Assembly (NCBI GenBank): GCA_037043455.1
Contig: JAWPHD010010319.1
Coordinates: 1 to 64,000 of the forward strand
Direction: 5' to 3'
Source: Cyrtodaria siliqua
Lineage: Eukaryota; Mollusca; Bivalvia; Adapedonta; Hiatellidae
Length of the DNA stretch: 64,000 nucleotides
Part shown: in pieces, positions 1 to 12,125 of the stretch
How positions within the stretch are numbered: position 1 is the stretch's first letter
How the letters are laid out: every line of letters starts with the position of its first letter
Notes under the pieces: generated by a model
Database searches by the model: none
Seen by the model: the letters and a program-made list of their open reading frames with translations, nothing else
What the model was told of the DNA's origin: nothing
Position numbers and translations under genes: made by a program

Positions 1-585
1 CAGCCAGTGACAATAGCAAAAACACCAGTCTTACAGTCAGCGACAACTTAAAAAAAACACAGTTACAGCCAGTGACAATTGAACAAATAACAGCCAGTAA
101 CAATTGTAAAAACTCCTCTCTTACAGCCAGCGACAATTGTAAAAACACCACTCTTACAGACAGTGACAATAGCAAAACTACCACTGAGCCAGCGACTGTT
201 GAAAAACATAATTGTTACAGCCGGTGATAATAGCACAAACAGAACTGTGAGTCAGTGAAAATAACACAAACATCACTCCTACAGCCAGTGACAATAGCAA
301 AAACACCATTCTTACAGCCAGCAACAATTGCAAAAACACCACTGTTACAGCCAGCGACAACTGTAAAAATAACACTCTTACAGCCAGTGACAATTGCAAA
401 AACACCGTTCTTACAGACAGCGACCATTGCAAAAACACCACTGATAAAGCCAGTGACACTATGATAGCAAAAACACAACTGTTACAGCCTGTGACGGTTG
501 AAACAGTAACACTGTTTCAGCCAGTGACAATTGTACAAACACCACTAGTATAGCCAGTGGCACTATGATAGCAAACATAACACTG
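1..585. repeat. 33-bp minisatellite (left edge of window)
   Basis: Tandem copies of a 33-bp unit built around CAGCCAGTGACAATAGCAAA and AACACCACTCTTA. Successive unit starts at 282 and 315 give the period. Copies diverge by substitutions and small indels, and the last, near 545-585, are the most degraded. The array runs off the left edge, so its full size is unknown. The period is 11 codons, which produces open frames of 69-93 codons on both strands (for example 255-464 plus, 178-459 minus). I treat these as by-products, since several frames are open at once and no start context, splice sites or domain is visible. Confidence 0.93.
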
Positions 586-1170
586 TTGTTGTTTTCCTGC
601 TGAAAATATAAGTATTTAGGAAACACATTAACCAGTGCATCATGGGCATGTATATACAGTAAGGTGTAATTGTGTATTAGATCACTTCTGTTCCTGGCCG
701 GACAATGCTTGTCTGTATGCGTATGATCAACGTCAGTATTAGTAAGAAGAGCCCTGACGATTCCTTATTTGACTAAATCTATTAGTATAAACTCCTCAGT
801 TTACAATGGATGCAAATCAAGACACGTCTAGACGTATAGAGAAATTTCTCTTTGCAATATAAATCATCTTCGTCAAATAATTGTCTTTTCCTACATCATT
901 GGTGTATTACATTTACTTTGATGACGATAGACGTAAGCAAATCTGGTGAACCTGAAATACGATATTTATACAAAACGGTTTGTATTATTATTGGACAAAA
1001 ATGAAAAGCAAACGCTTTAGTGGCAATTAGTTTTATTTTAAGACATCATTAGAAGATACATATACATGTTAAGTATTTTCTTTCCTTTTATTATAAAACA
1101 TGACCGACGTCATCCCATGGATGTTTATTGTCAATGATTGAGAGTACATACAAAACTGATTCTTTCAATT
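586..1170. other. AT-rich intergenic sequence, nothing recognised
   Basis: Single-copy-looking AT-rich DNA between two minisatellites. I see no long ORF, no tRNA-like boxes and no clear transposon ends. Confidence 0.6.
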
Positions 1171-3545
1171 GCTAATACATGTAGTAGCACATGGATACAA
1201 GTCTATTACATGTAGTAGCACATGGATACAAGGCTATTACATGTAGTAGCCCATGGATACAATTCTATTACATGTAGTAGCACATGGATACAAGGCTATT
1301 ACATGTAGTAGCACATGAATACAATGCTATTACATGTAGTAGCACATGGATACAGTGCTATTACATGTAGTAGCACATGGATACAAGGCTATTACATGTA
1401 GTAGCATATGGATAAAATGCTAATACATGTATCAGCACATAGATGCAATGCTATTACACGTAGCAGCACATATATACAAGGCTATTACACGTAGCAGCAC
1501 TTGGATACAAAGATATTACACGCAGCAGCACATAGATAAAAGGTTATTACATGCAGCAGCACTTGGATACAAGGTTATTACATGTAGCAGCACATGGATA
1601 CAAGGCTATTACATGTAGTAGCACATGGATACAAGGCTATTACATGTAGTAGCACTTGGATACAAGGTTATTACATGTAGCAGCACATTGATACAAGGCT
1701 ATTACATGTAACAGCACTTGGATACAAGGTTATTATCTGTAGCAGCACTTGGATGCAAGGTTATTATATGTAGCAGCACATGGATACAAGGCTATTACAT
1801 GTATCAGCACATGGATACAAGGTTATTACACGTAGTATCACATGGATACAAGGCTATTACATGTAGCAGCACTTGGATACAAGGTCATTACATGTAGCAG
1901 CACATGGATACAAGGCTATTACATGTTGCAGCACATGAATACAAGGCTATTACATGTAGCAGCACTTGGATACAAGGTTATTACACGCTATAACATGTAG
2001 CAGCACTTCGATACAAGGTTATTACATGTAGCAGCAAATTGATACAAGGCTATTACATGTTGCAGCACATGGATACAATGCATTTACAAGTAGCAGCACG
2101 TGTATACAATGCTAGTACATGTAGTAGCACGTGGATACAAGGCTATTACATGTAGTAGCACCTGGATACAAGGCAATTATATGTAGTAGCACCTGGATAC
2201 AAGGCTATTACATGTTGAAGCACATGGATACAAGGCAATTACATGTAGTAGCACTTGGATACAAGGCTATTACATGTTGCAGCACATGGATACAATGCAT
2301 TTACAAGTAGCAGCACGTGGATACAAGGCTAGTACATGTAGTAGCACGTGGATAAAAGGCTATTACATGTAGTAGCACCTGGATACAAGGCAATTACATG
2401 TAGTAGCACATGGATACAAGGCTGTAACATGGATACAAGGTTGTTACACGTTGCAGCACATGGATACAAGGCCGTTACACGTTGCAGCACATGGATACAA
2501 GGCCGTTACACGTTGCAGCACATGGATACAAGGCTGTTACATGTAGCAGCACTTGGATACAAGGCTGTTACATGTTGCAGCACATGGATACAAGGCAATT
2601 ACATGTAGTAGCACATGGATACAAGGCTGTTACATGTAGTAGCACATGGATACAAGGCTGTTACATGTTCCAGCACATGTATACAATGCTATTCATGTAG
2701 TAGCACATGGATACAAGGCTATTATATGTAGTAGCACGTGGATACAAGGCTATTCATGTTGTAGCACGTGGATACAAGGCTATTGCATGTAGTAGCACGT
2801 GGATACAAGGCTATTCATGTTGTAGCACGTGGATAAAAGGCTATTACATATAGTAGCACGTGGATACAAGGCTATTCATGTTGTAGCACGTGGATACAAG
2901 GCTATTCATGTAGTAGCACGTGGATACAAGGCTATTCATGTTGTAGCACGTGGATACAAGGATATTAACATGTAGTAGCACGTGGATACAATGATATTCA
3001 TGTAGTAGCACGTGGATACAAGGCTATTACATATAGCAGCACGTGGATACAAGGTTATTACATGTAGTAGCACGTGGATACAAGGCTATAACATGTAGTA
3101 GCGCGTGGATACAAGGCTATTACATGTAGTAGCACGTAGATACAAGGGTATTCATGTAGTAGTACATGGATTCAAGGCTATTACATGTAACAGCACAGGT
3201 ATACAAGCCTATTACATGTAGTAACACATGGATACAATGATATTCATGTAGTAGCACATGTATACAAGCCTATTACATGTAGTAGCACATGTATACAATG
3301 CTATTACATGTATTAGCACATGGATACAAGGCTATTACATGTAACAGCACATGGATACAAGGCTATTACATGTAGCAGCACTTGGATACAAGGCTATTAC
3401 ATGTAACAGCACATGGATACAAGGCTATTACATGTAACAGCACATGGATACAAGGCTATTACATGTAGCAGCACTTGGATACATGGCTATTACATGTAGG
3501 CTATTACATTGAGCAGCACGTGGATACAAGGCTATTACATAGTAT
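1171..3545. repeat. 31-bp minisatellite, about 75 copies
   Basis: Near-continuous head-to-tail copies of a 31-bp unit containing TACATGTAGTAGCACATGG and ATACAAGGCTAT; TGTAGTAG recurs at 1211 and 1242. The period is not a multiple of three, so ORFs inside it (1427-1618, 2348-2608, 2482-2700) repeat only every 31 residues and carry no domain. Variants are regional: copies at about 2.1-3.15 kb mostly read AGCACGTGG (creating CACGTG), while flanking copies read AGCACATGG or AGCACTTGG. This is the pattern expected from local unequal exchange. Confidence 0.95.
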
Positions 3546-3587
3546 AAACTTACATCACTGTATCGGTGATCGTCGTCAGTACATTAT

Positions 3588-3677
3588 GTTGAGGCCTATA
3601 TTGTCTCGGATTAAACAATACTGTCTCGGATTGAGGCCAATTCTGTCTCGGATGTTGAGGCCAATACTGTCTAGGAT
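3588..3677. repeat. Short irregular repeat of CTGTCTCGGATTGAGGCC type
   Basis: About four imperfect copies of a motif near 'TACTGTCTCGGATTGAGGCC' with variable spacing, just downstream of the 31-bp array. Too short and irregular to assign to a family. Confidence 0.6.
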
Positions 3678-4254
3678 TTCCTACACAGCTCAAGCTTAAA
3701 TTATTGTATGCCACTTTCCGAGATCACTGTAAGATTGAATTATTGCTTTAATTTGATAACGAAGTAAATGCTAGGATGCAATGCGTAAGATATGACTTAT
3801 GTGAGAGCACTGGCAAAGGAGAAGATATACTAATTTAGTATGGAATAAATCGAAACTCTTGTATAATCCTTTGAGCAAGAAAATAACCGAAAATGGTCAT
3901 CGAAATATAACTATGTGCTTAACATTTTCTTTGACAGAATATAAATATATGAGTAGAGTACACCACATATAACATTATGACATGTTATACTTCAAGGAAC
4001 CGACTCCCAACACTCACTACCACCACCAATCCGTATCTTGCTAGAAGCTTCAGTGACTTACTTGCTTTATGCACCTACATACACTTGGTGACAGCTTCAG
4101 TGATTTACTGTACTGTAGCTGCATGAATGTGAAGACTGTTTGGTCCTCCATACATTTAGAAACTGCTTTAGAAACTCACGTGAGAGCAATTGCGGTGCAC
4201 TTTTGCGGCAATGTAATGCTTCTCAGGGAGTACCAACGTTCCAACATTTGAAGC
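3678..4254. other. Intergenic sequence, nothing recognised
   Basis: No convincing gene or repeat. A 60-codon frame at 4069-4251 has no recognisable domain and is probably chance. Confidence 0.5.
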
Positions 4255-4310
4255 CTAAACGTTTTATGTTTAAGGCTCAACAATACATTATATGTTATTT
4301 AGAGCCAGTC

Positions 4311-4387
<77 letters not shown>

Positions 4388-4618
4388 ATTCGGGAACCTG
4401 CCCTACTGATATTAACAAATAATTCCTATGGTTCTTTAAAGTGCTTGAAGGATATACTCCTTACGCGAGGCTGTCCTGTTATGATCTCCATCGGACGGAG
4501 GAGTGAAAGTGTCTTGCCCAAGAACACACCGACGAAGCTCGGTGGCGCATGTGAGGTTTGAACAGGGAAACTATGGATTGCAAGTACACTGATTTATCCA
4601 CTGAGGTACACCAGCCCC
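4255..4618 (-). mobile_element. tRNA-derived V-SINE (RUDI-like), minus strand
   Basis: Read on the minus strand it begins near 4618 with a tRNA-like head (GGGGCTGGTGTACCTCAGTGG, an A-box-like stretch, then TGTTCAAACCTC as a degenerate B box). A conserved body follows (GTCGGTGTGTTCTTGGGCAAG, then AGTAGGGCAGGTTCCCG), then a CT-rich stretch and a tail resembling GGCTCTAAATAACATATAAT ... GTTGAGCCTTAAACATAAAA. The same body and tail occur at 40.33-40.63 and 59.26-59.52 kb, which supports a dispersed family. V-SINEs of this kind (RUDI) are known in molluscs; the family name is from memory, not a search. A large microsatellite interrupts the copy at its internal CT tract. Confidence 0.75.
4312..4386. 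repeat. (GA)n(G)n microsatellite inside the SINE
   Basis: About 20 GA dinucleotides (4312-4352) run into an uninterrupted G34 tract (4353-4386). On the SINE sense strand this is C34 then (TC)n, at the position where the other SINE copies have a short CCCCTCTCTCT tract. Expansion of that internal tract explains it. The G34 run length should be treated cautiously, because homopolymers are error-prone in sequencing. Confidence 0.9.
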
Positions 4619-5960
4619 TGAACATTTGAAAGAATCCGTGACATTATTTCGAATGTAGCAGCAGGACCTTCATTTGTCTTTATGAATATACCAACATTCC
4701 ATAGACTTATTTTTAAAATGCGCGCAGACACATACATTGTAGATATCCAGTTTGTCACCCTGCGCCCTGTACAACCGGACGTTTCTTGATCTACTTGTCT
4801 GTGTTTTAAGCCATAAAAGAATCAATACATACAAATAATCCGCTAGTGTAGTCTTAGTTTTAGTGATATAAATTCAGCCTATCTAAGAAGAAGAAACTTT
4901 TAGATATGCTGTTTTATTACCATGCGCTAACATTGCCTAATTCCTAGAGAGACACTCGTAACTGATATAAACATATATAACATTATATTGATCACAGTAA
5001 AAACCAAACAGCTCATGAATTTAAACAGATGCATTCTTCTCTCCTTTACAATATACTGCTTAACATGTTAACAGGGTGCATTCAGTATAGACAAAATAAA
5101 CACAATGGAACAAGGCTCTAGTGAAACAGGGAAATACAAACAACGTGTTCATTGTTCTATAAACTCCGCCTAAATTGTTTAAATACCTTGGTACTCATCC
5201 TTCCAAATTTGAATTCACTCCAATAAATTATTTCATGTTTTATGATTTAAAAAAACTGATCTAAATCTAAGTATATTCAGCTGAGATGAAAAGAATAATA
5301 GATTTAGTAGAAGTCAACCGAGTTTGTAAATACCACCAAACTGAATTTTCATTTTAATGATAGGGTTCAGACCCACCCCACAATTAGACGAACGCCGTAA
5401 AACGAGCCGGTGTCACTTGAACTAGCGTAAAACGAAAACTTGTGTCTTTCTAATGAAAGGGTACTGGGTGTATTCATGAAGAAATAGTAAATTTTGGTAT
5501 TCAATCGTCTTGCCTTCTTTAGACATTCACTTTCACCGAAACCGTGATTTTACGCAATTAAAGAAAAACACGTAGATGGATATTTTAAATGTCAGCCCTC
5601 ACAGTTATACATATACACACTTTGGAATTGTATTTTCAAACGGTGACGATTTGAAGTGAGTGATTGGCAGAACAAGTAGTATTAGCACTATACAGTTACA
5701 AATGTATTTGCCACTCTGCGACATTTATATAATAATAACTGAATTAACACAACTGTGTTCATAAGGTTAAACATCTCAGTTTTAAAGGGACACAAAGCAA
5801 TGTTGAAGTAAACCCTAACGCCTCAGTGTATTAATCTTATGTACAATACGTTTAATTTCAGCATTAAACGTTAAATAAAAGGTAAAGAAATATATAGTCT
5901 ATCCCTATTATAGTCTATCCCTATTATAGTATATCATTTGTTGAAATATAGTATTGGTGC
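4619..5960. other. AT-rich intergenic sequence, nothing recognised
   Basis: No gene, RNA or transposon signature that I can support. A threefold CTATCCCTATTATAGT-type micro-repeat occurs near 5895-5935. Confidence 0.55.
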
Positions 5961-6139
5961 AATATAATCAATACTTAGTAATATTTAAACCAATCTGATT
6001 TGGACAATTCGAATTAGTATTAATAATGTTTGTAGAAAAACTAGCGGAACGCTGCAAGTTTACAATAGATATATATATATATATATATAAGGGCATGATA
6101 AGGGTGAGAAAATACATACATCTACAAAATACAAAAAGG

Positions 6140-6415
6140 GCTGGATCCCCGAGGGGATACGAACATATCCAGTACGTTTCACGCAATTTACGTTCTGCGT
6201 CGGTCCAATTTTGATTGTGTTCAATGCATGTCAGAGACTTGATTGTGTTCAATGCATGTCAGAGACAAGTCGTTGAACGTGTGGCCTTCTGAACAGAAGT
6301 GTTCGGCCGCTGGCGACCTAGCAATACTACGTAATTTACAATCGGAGCGATGGAGGTTGAATCGGATGTTCAACGCCTGCTTCGTTTCACCGACATATTG
6401 ACATAGCCATGGCAT
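6140..6415 (-). pseudogene. GIY-YIG endonuclease fragment, probably Penelope-like element remnant
   Basis: The minus strand from 6415 downward encodes QYVGETKQALN, then RFNLHRSDCKL, then AAEHFCSEGHTFNDLS, and in another frame WTDAERKLRETYWI. These match, in order, the features of the C-terminal GIY-YIG domain of Penelope-like retroelements and related ORFs: Y-V-G-x-T, the R-x-x-x-H-R catalytic helix region, an 'A-E-H-F ... G-H-x-F' strand, and 'R-E-x-Y/F-W-I'. A 28-bp tandem duplication at 6213-6266 shifts the frame between the two halves, so the copy is dead. No reverse transcriptase is present upstream: the 5' side is replaced at 6401-6420 by satellite DNA. Assignment to Penelope-like elements rather than another GIY-YIG family is inference. 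Confidence 0.7.
6213..6266. repeat. 28-bp tandem duplication in the GIY-YIG remnant
   Basis: The 26-nt core beginning GATTGTGTTCAATGCATG occurs at 6213-6238 and again at 6241-6266 (period 28). 28 is not divisible by three, and this is where the reading frame of the GIY-YIG remnant breaks. Confidence 0.9.
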
Positions 6416-6544
6416 TCACAGAGCTGATGTGTTAAAATGTAATGTGTCCCTGGAGAAGGTCTAACGGAGCCATGCCATTCACAGGGCTGATAGGTTAAAA
6501 TGCAGTGTCCATATAGAAGGTCTAACATAGCCATGGCATTCACA
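6401..6544 (-). repeat. Inverted copy of 63-bp satellite A (about 2.3 monomers)
   Basis: The reverse complement of 6401-6544 matches the first monomers of the array at 7069-7212 almost base for base, including rare variants (ATATGGACACTGCATTTTAA; the GGCATGGCTCCG monomer). The arms are about 144 nt and separated by about 525 nt, so the segment could form a large cruciform or an RNA hairpin. It abuts the GIY-YIG remnant. Confidence 0.9.
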
Positions 6545-7068
6545 TATATATATATCGCATATATATGCCTTTGCATACGTATTCTGTATGAATAGTATAT
6601 ATGTATAGTTTGTCATCTTCGGTAACATTACTTTGGACATTGGACATTTGGACATAACGCAAAAAAGGAAATATAAAAACATTGATTTTATAATATTTAG
6701 AACTATTTCACTACAATCATAACTTATGTTGAAGTGTTAAAATAGAGTCTCAACAGTTTTTACTACAGCGACATTGTTAAATCAAACCATAAATGACCGC
6801 CAGCCATACTAATTAACAACTCTCTCATAAACGTTTAATTTCTAAAGGATGTTCATTATTTTGCTGTCATGCTGAGGTGTGTTTTTACCGTTCATTTAAT
6901 GAAATAACGTTGCGTTTAGCGCATAATTATAAACGTGGTGGAAAGATCGACATTCAAGACAACATATCAGGCCAATACATTGTTACATGGGATTCGAACT
7001 CTGCATTCTGCCTGAGACAGACATTTCATTGTAATGTGTCTTCTTGAATTATGTTATCCTATTACCCC
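6545..7068. other. Spacer between inverted satellite arms, with a possible SINE scrap
   Basis: Contains a short (AT)n tract at the left arm end (6545-6570) and otherwise AT-rich sequence. On the minus strand near 6985-7015 there is a B-box-like GAGTTCGAATCCC, suggesting a fragment of a tRNA-derived element. I cannot define its ends. Confidence 0.4.
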
Positions 7069-9386
7069 TGTGAATGCCATGGCTATGTTAGACCTTCTAT
7101 ATGGACACTGCATTTTAACCTATCAGCCCTGTGAATGGCATGGCTCCGTTAGACCTTCTCCAGGGACACATTACATTTTAATACATCAGTCCTGTGAATG
7201 CCATGGCTATGTCAGACCTTCTACGGGGACACATTACATTTTATCATATCAGCCCTGTAAATGCCATGGCTATGTCAGACCTTCTATAGAGACATGTTAT
7301 GTTTTATCATATCAGCCCTGTGTATGCCATGGCTATGTTAGATCGTCTACGGGGACACATTACATTTTATCATATCAGCCCTGTAAATGCCATGGCTCCG
7401 TTAGACATTCTCCGGGGACACATTACATTTTAACACATCAGCCCTGTGAATGCCATGGCTATGTCAGACCTTCTATAGAGACATGTTATGTTTTATCATA
7501 TCAGCCCTGTGTATGCCATGGCTATGTTAGACCGTCTACGGGGACACATTACATTTTATCATATCAGCCTGTGAATGTCATGGCTAAGTTAGACCTTCTA
7601 TACAGGGACACATTGCATTTTATCATATCAGCCCTGTCTATGTCATGGCTACGTTAGACCTGCTACAGGGACACATTACATTCTATCATATCATCCCTGT
7701 GTATGCTTTGGCTATGTTAGACCTTTTATAGAGATACATTACATTGTATCATATCAGCCCTGTGTTTGCCATGGCTTCGTTAGACATTCTACAGGGACAC
7801 GTTACATTTTATCATATCGGCCCTGTGTATGCAATGGCTACGTTAGACCTTCGACAGGGACACATTACGTTTTATTATGTCAGTCCTGTGTATGCCATGG
7901 CTATGTTATCAGCCTTGTGTATGCCATGGCTACGTTAGACATTCTACAGGGACACATTACATGTTATCATATCAGCCCTGTGTATGTCATGGCTACGTTA
8001 TTCCTTCTACGGGGACACATTACATTTTATCATATCTGTCGTGTGTATGTCATGGCTACGTTATTCCTTCTCCGGGGACACAATAAATTGTATCATAACA
8101 GCCGTGTAAATGCCCTGGTTATGTTAGACCTTTTACAGTGACACATTGCATTTTATCATATCAGACATGTGTATGTTATGGCTACTTTAGACCTTCTGTA
8201 GGGACACATTACCTTTTATCACATCATCCCTGTAAATGTCACGGTTACGTTAGACCTTCTACGGGGACACATTACCTTTTATCACATCATCCCTGTAAAT
8301 GTCACGGCTACGTTAGACCTTCTACGGGGACACATTACCTTTTATCACATCATCACTGTAAACGTCACGGCTACGTTAGACCTTCTACGGGGACACGTTA
8401 CCTTTTATCACATCATCCCTGTAAATGGCACGGCTACGTTAGAACTTCTACGTGGACACATTACCTTTTATCACATCATCCCTGTAAATGTCACGGCTAC
8501 GTTAGACCTTCTACGTGGACACATTACCTTTTATCACATCATCCCTGTAAATGTCACGGCTACGTTAGACCTTCTACGGGGTACCTTTTATCACATCATC
8601 CCTGCAAATGTCACGGCTACGTTAGAACTTCTACGTGGACACATTACCTTTTATCACATCATCCCTGTAAATGTCACGGCTACGTTAGACCTTCTACGGG
8701 GACACATTACCTTTTATCACATCATCCCTGTAATTGTCACGGCTACGTCAGACCTTCTACGGGGACACATTACCTTTTATTACATCATCCCTGTAAACGT
8801 TACGGCTACGTCAGACCTTCTACGGGGACACATTACCTTTTATCACATCATCCCTGTAAATGTCACGGCTACGTTAGTACAGGGACACATTACATGTTAT
8901 CATATCAGCCCTGTGTATGCCATGGCTATGTTAGACCTTCTACAGGGACACATTACATTTTATCATATCAGCCCTGTGTATGCCATGGCTATGTTACACC
9001 TTCTATAGGGACACATCGCATTTTATCATATCAGCCCTGTAAATGCCGTGGCTACGTCAGACCTGCTACAGGGACAGATTGCATTTTATCATATCAGCCC
9101 TGTGTATACCATGGCTATGTTAAACCTTACCTTCTATAGAGACACATAACACTTTATCATATCTGCCCTGTGTATGCCATTGCTACATTAAAACTTCTAC
9201 GGGTACACATTACATGTTGTCATTTCATCCCTGTGTATGCCATGGCTATGTTAGACCTTCTACAGGGACACATTACATTCGATCTCATCAGCCCTGTGAA
9301 TGGCATGGCTATGTTGGACCTTCTATAGGAACCCATGCCATTTTATCATACCCCCCTGTGAATGATGTGACAACGCTGAACATCAT
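7069..9386. repeat. Satellite A: 63-bp tandem array, about 37 copies
   Basis: Head-to-tail 63-bp monomers containing GCCATGGCTATGTTAGACC, TTCTACAGGGACACATTACA and TTTTATCATATCAGCCCTGT. The period is exactly 21 codons, so long open frames occur (7034-7657, 207 codons; 8138-9139, 333 codons) repeating CHGYVRPSTGTHY-type units. A sub-array at about 8.2-8.9 kb is homogenised for a local variant (CATCATCCCTGTAAATGTCA). Two forward frames are open in most monomers, and indels change frame between blocks, so I do not call a gene. It is followed without a gap by satellite B, which shares part of the monomer. Confidence 0.95.
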
Positions 9387-11720
9387 ACAGGGACCCTTTA
9401 CATGTTGTCCTATGCATGTTGGATCCATTCCATGTTATCCTATACATGCTGGACCGTCTATAGGGACCTAATAGATACTACAGAGACCCATTACGTGTTG
9501 TCCGATACATGCTGGACAGTCTATAGGGACCTAATATACACTACAGGGGCGCATTACGTGTTATCCTATACATGCTGGACCGTCTATAGGGACCTAATAT
9601 ATACTACAGGGACCCATTACGTGTTGTCCTATACATGCTGGACCGTCTATGGGGACCTAATATACACTACAGGGACCCATAACGTGTTGTCCTATACATG
9701 CTGGACCGTCTATAGGGACCTAATATACACTACAGGGACCCATTACGTGTTGTCCTATACATGCTGGACCGTCTATATGGACCTAATATATACTACAAGG
9801 GCCCATTACGTGTTGTCCTATACATGTTGGACCGTCTATAGGGACCTAATATACACTACAAGGACCCATTACGTTTTGTCCTATACATGCTGGACCGTCT
9901 ATATGGACCTAATATACACTACGGGGACCCCTTACATGTTGTCTTATACATGTTGGACCGTCTATAGGGATCAGATATACACTATAGGGACCAATTACAT
10001 GTTGTCCTATGCATGCTTGAACGTCTATAGGGACCTAATATACTCTACATAGACCCATTACATGTTGTCCTATGGACCGTCTATAGGGACATAATATATA
10101 CTACAGGGACCCATTACATGTTGTCCTATGCATGCTGAACCGTCTATATGGACCTAATATACACTACAGGGACCCATTATGTGTTGTCCTATACATGTTG
10201 GACCGTCTATAGGGAACTAATATACACTACAGGGACCCCTTACGTGTTGTCCTATACATGCTGGGCCTTCTATAGGGACCTAATATACACTACAGGGACC
10301 CCTTACGTGTTGTCCTATACATGCTGGACCGTCTATAGGGACCCAATATACACTACAGGGACCCCTTACGTGTTGTCCTATACATGCTGGGCCTTCTATA
10401 GGGACCTAATATACACTACAGTGACCCATTACGTGTTGTCCTATACATGCTGGGCCTTCTATAGGGACCTAATATACACTACAGGGACCCATTACGTGTT
10501 GTCCTATACATGCTGGACCGTCTATAGGGACCTAATATACACTACAGGGACCCCTTACGTGTTGTCCTATACATGCTGGACCGTCTATAGGGACCTAATA
10601 TACACTACAGGGACCCCTTACGTGTTGTCCTATACATGCTGGACCGTCTATAGGGACCTAATATACACTACAGGGACCCCTTACGTGTTGTCCTATACAT
10701 GCTGGGCCTTCTATAGGGACCTAATATACACTACAGTGACCCATTACGTGTTGTCCTATACATGCTGGGCCTTCTATAGGGACCTAATATACACTACAGT
10801 GACCCATTACATGTTGTCCTATACATGCTGGGCCTTCTATAGGGACCTAATATACACTACAGGGACCCATTACATGTTGTCCTATACATGCTGGACCGTC
10901 TAAAGGGACCTACTATACACTACAGGGACCCATTACATGTTGTCCTATACATGCTGGACCGTCTATAGGGACCTAATATACACTACAGGGACCCATTACA
11001 TGTTGTCCTATGGACCGTCTATAGGGACCTAATATACACTACAGTGACCCATTACATGTTGTCCTATACATGCTGGACCGTCTATAGGGACCTAATATAC
11101 ACTACAGTGACCCATTATGTGTTGTCCTATACATGCTGGGCCTTCTATAGGGACCTAATATACACTACAGTGACCCATTACATGTTGTCCTATACATGCT
11201 GGGCCTTCTATAGGGACCTAATATACACTACAGTGACCCATTACATGTTGTCCTATACATGCTGGACCGTCTATAGGGACCTAATATACACTACAGGGAC
11301 CCATTACGTGTTGTCCTATACATGCTGGGCCTTCTATAGGGACCTTATATACTCTACAGGGACCCATTACGTGTTGTCCTATACATGCTGGACCGTCTAT
11401 AGGGACCTAATATACACTACAGGGACCCATTACATGTTGTCCTATACATGTTGGACCGTCTATAGGGACCTGATATACACTACAGGGACCAATTACATGT
11501 TGTCCTATGCATGCTGGAACGTCTATAGGGACCTAATATACTCTACATAGACCCATTACATGTTGTCCTATGGACCGTCTATAGGTACCTAATATATACT
11601 ACAGGGACCCATTACATGTTGTCCTATGCATGCTGAACCGTCTATAGGGACCTAATATACTCCACAGGGACCCATTACATGTTATCGTATACATGCTGGG
11701 CCGTCTATAGGGACCTAACA
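9387..11720. repeat. Satellite B: 63-bp tandem array, about 37 copies
   Basis: Monomers of 63 bp containing CATGCTGGACCGTCTATAGG, GACCTAATATACACTACAGG and GACCCATTACGTGTTGTCC. Copies in the middle are nearly identical and fall into two classes (GGACCGTCTATAGG versus GGGCCTTCTATAGG). Open frames at 9402-10052, 10148-10903 and 11044-11550 encode a 21-residue repeat (LSYTCWTVYRDLIYTTGTHY plus one residue), interrupted where a monomer is shortened (for example near 10070 and 11010). First and last monomers are degraded, as expected at array edges. No evidence that it is translated. Confidence 0.95.
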
Positions 11721-12052
11721 CACTGAACCAACCCATGCAACCTTCACAGTTAGCTCCATTGCACCAGACTGTATGGTGATTCTTAGGCAATAAAAGGTAG
11801 CGTTATTTGTAATAGTTTTTTTTCTGTAACAGGTAAGAAGACATCAGTTTGAGATTGGATGAACAACAATTAGACGACACTGACAGCGCAATTTGACATC
11901 TTTATTACAAACTCTGGAGTGAAAGTCAGAAATAGTGGGTTGCCTGTATGACATGACTAATATGAGAAAGAAAAAGAACTGTACAACGTACAGCTACATT
12001 ATATTGCTTATGAAATATAACTGTCTTGGTCTTACTCTGGACTTCTATCATC

Positions 12053-12055
<3 letters not shown>
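11721..12055. other. Intergenic sequence, nothing recognised
   Basis: Short non-repetitive interval between satellite B and a TC microsatellite. No supported gene. Confidence 0.5.

Positions 12056-12121
<66 letters not shown>
12056..12121. repeat. (TC)33 microsatellite
   Basis: Uninterrupted TC dinucleotides across 12056-12121. ORFs crossing it encode only Ser-Leu or Arg-Glu runs and are artefacts. Unlike the GA tract at 4.3 kb, the flanks do not look like a SINE. Confidence 0.97.

Positions 12122-12125
<4 letters not shown>

Noticed and set aside
10148..10903. 251-codon ORF in satellite B as a repeat protein
   Set aside because: Translation simply follows the 63-bp unit; it breaks wherever a monomer is shortened. 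No flanking gene structure.
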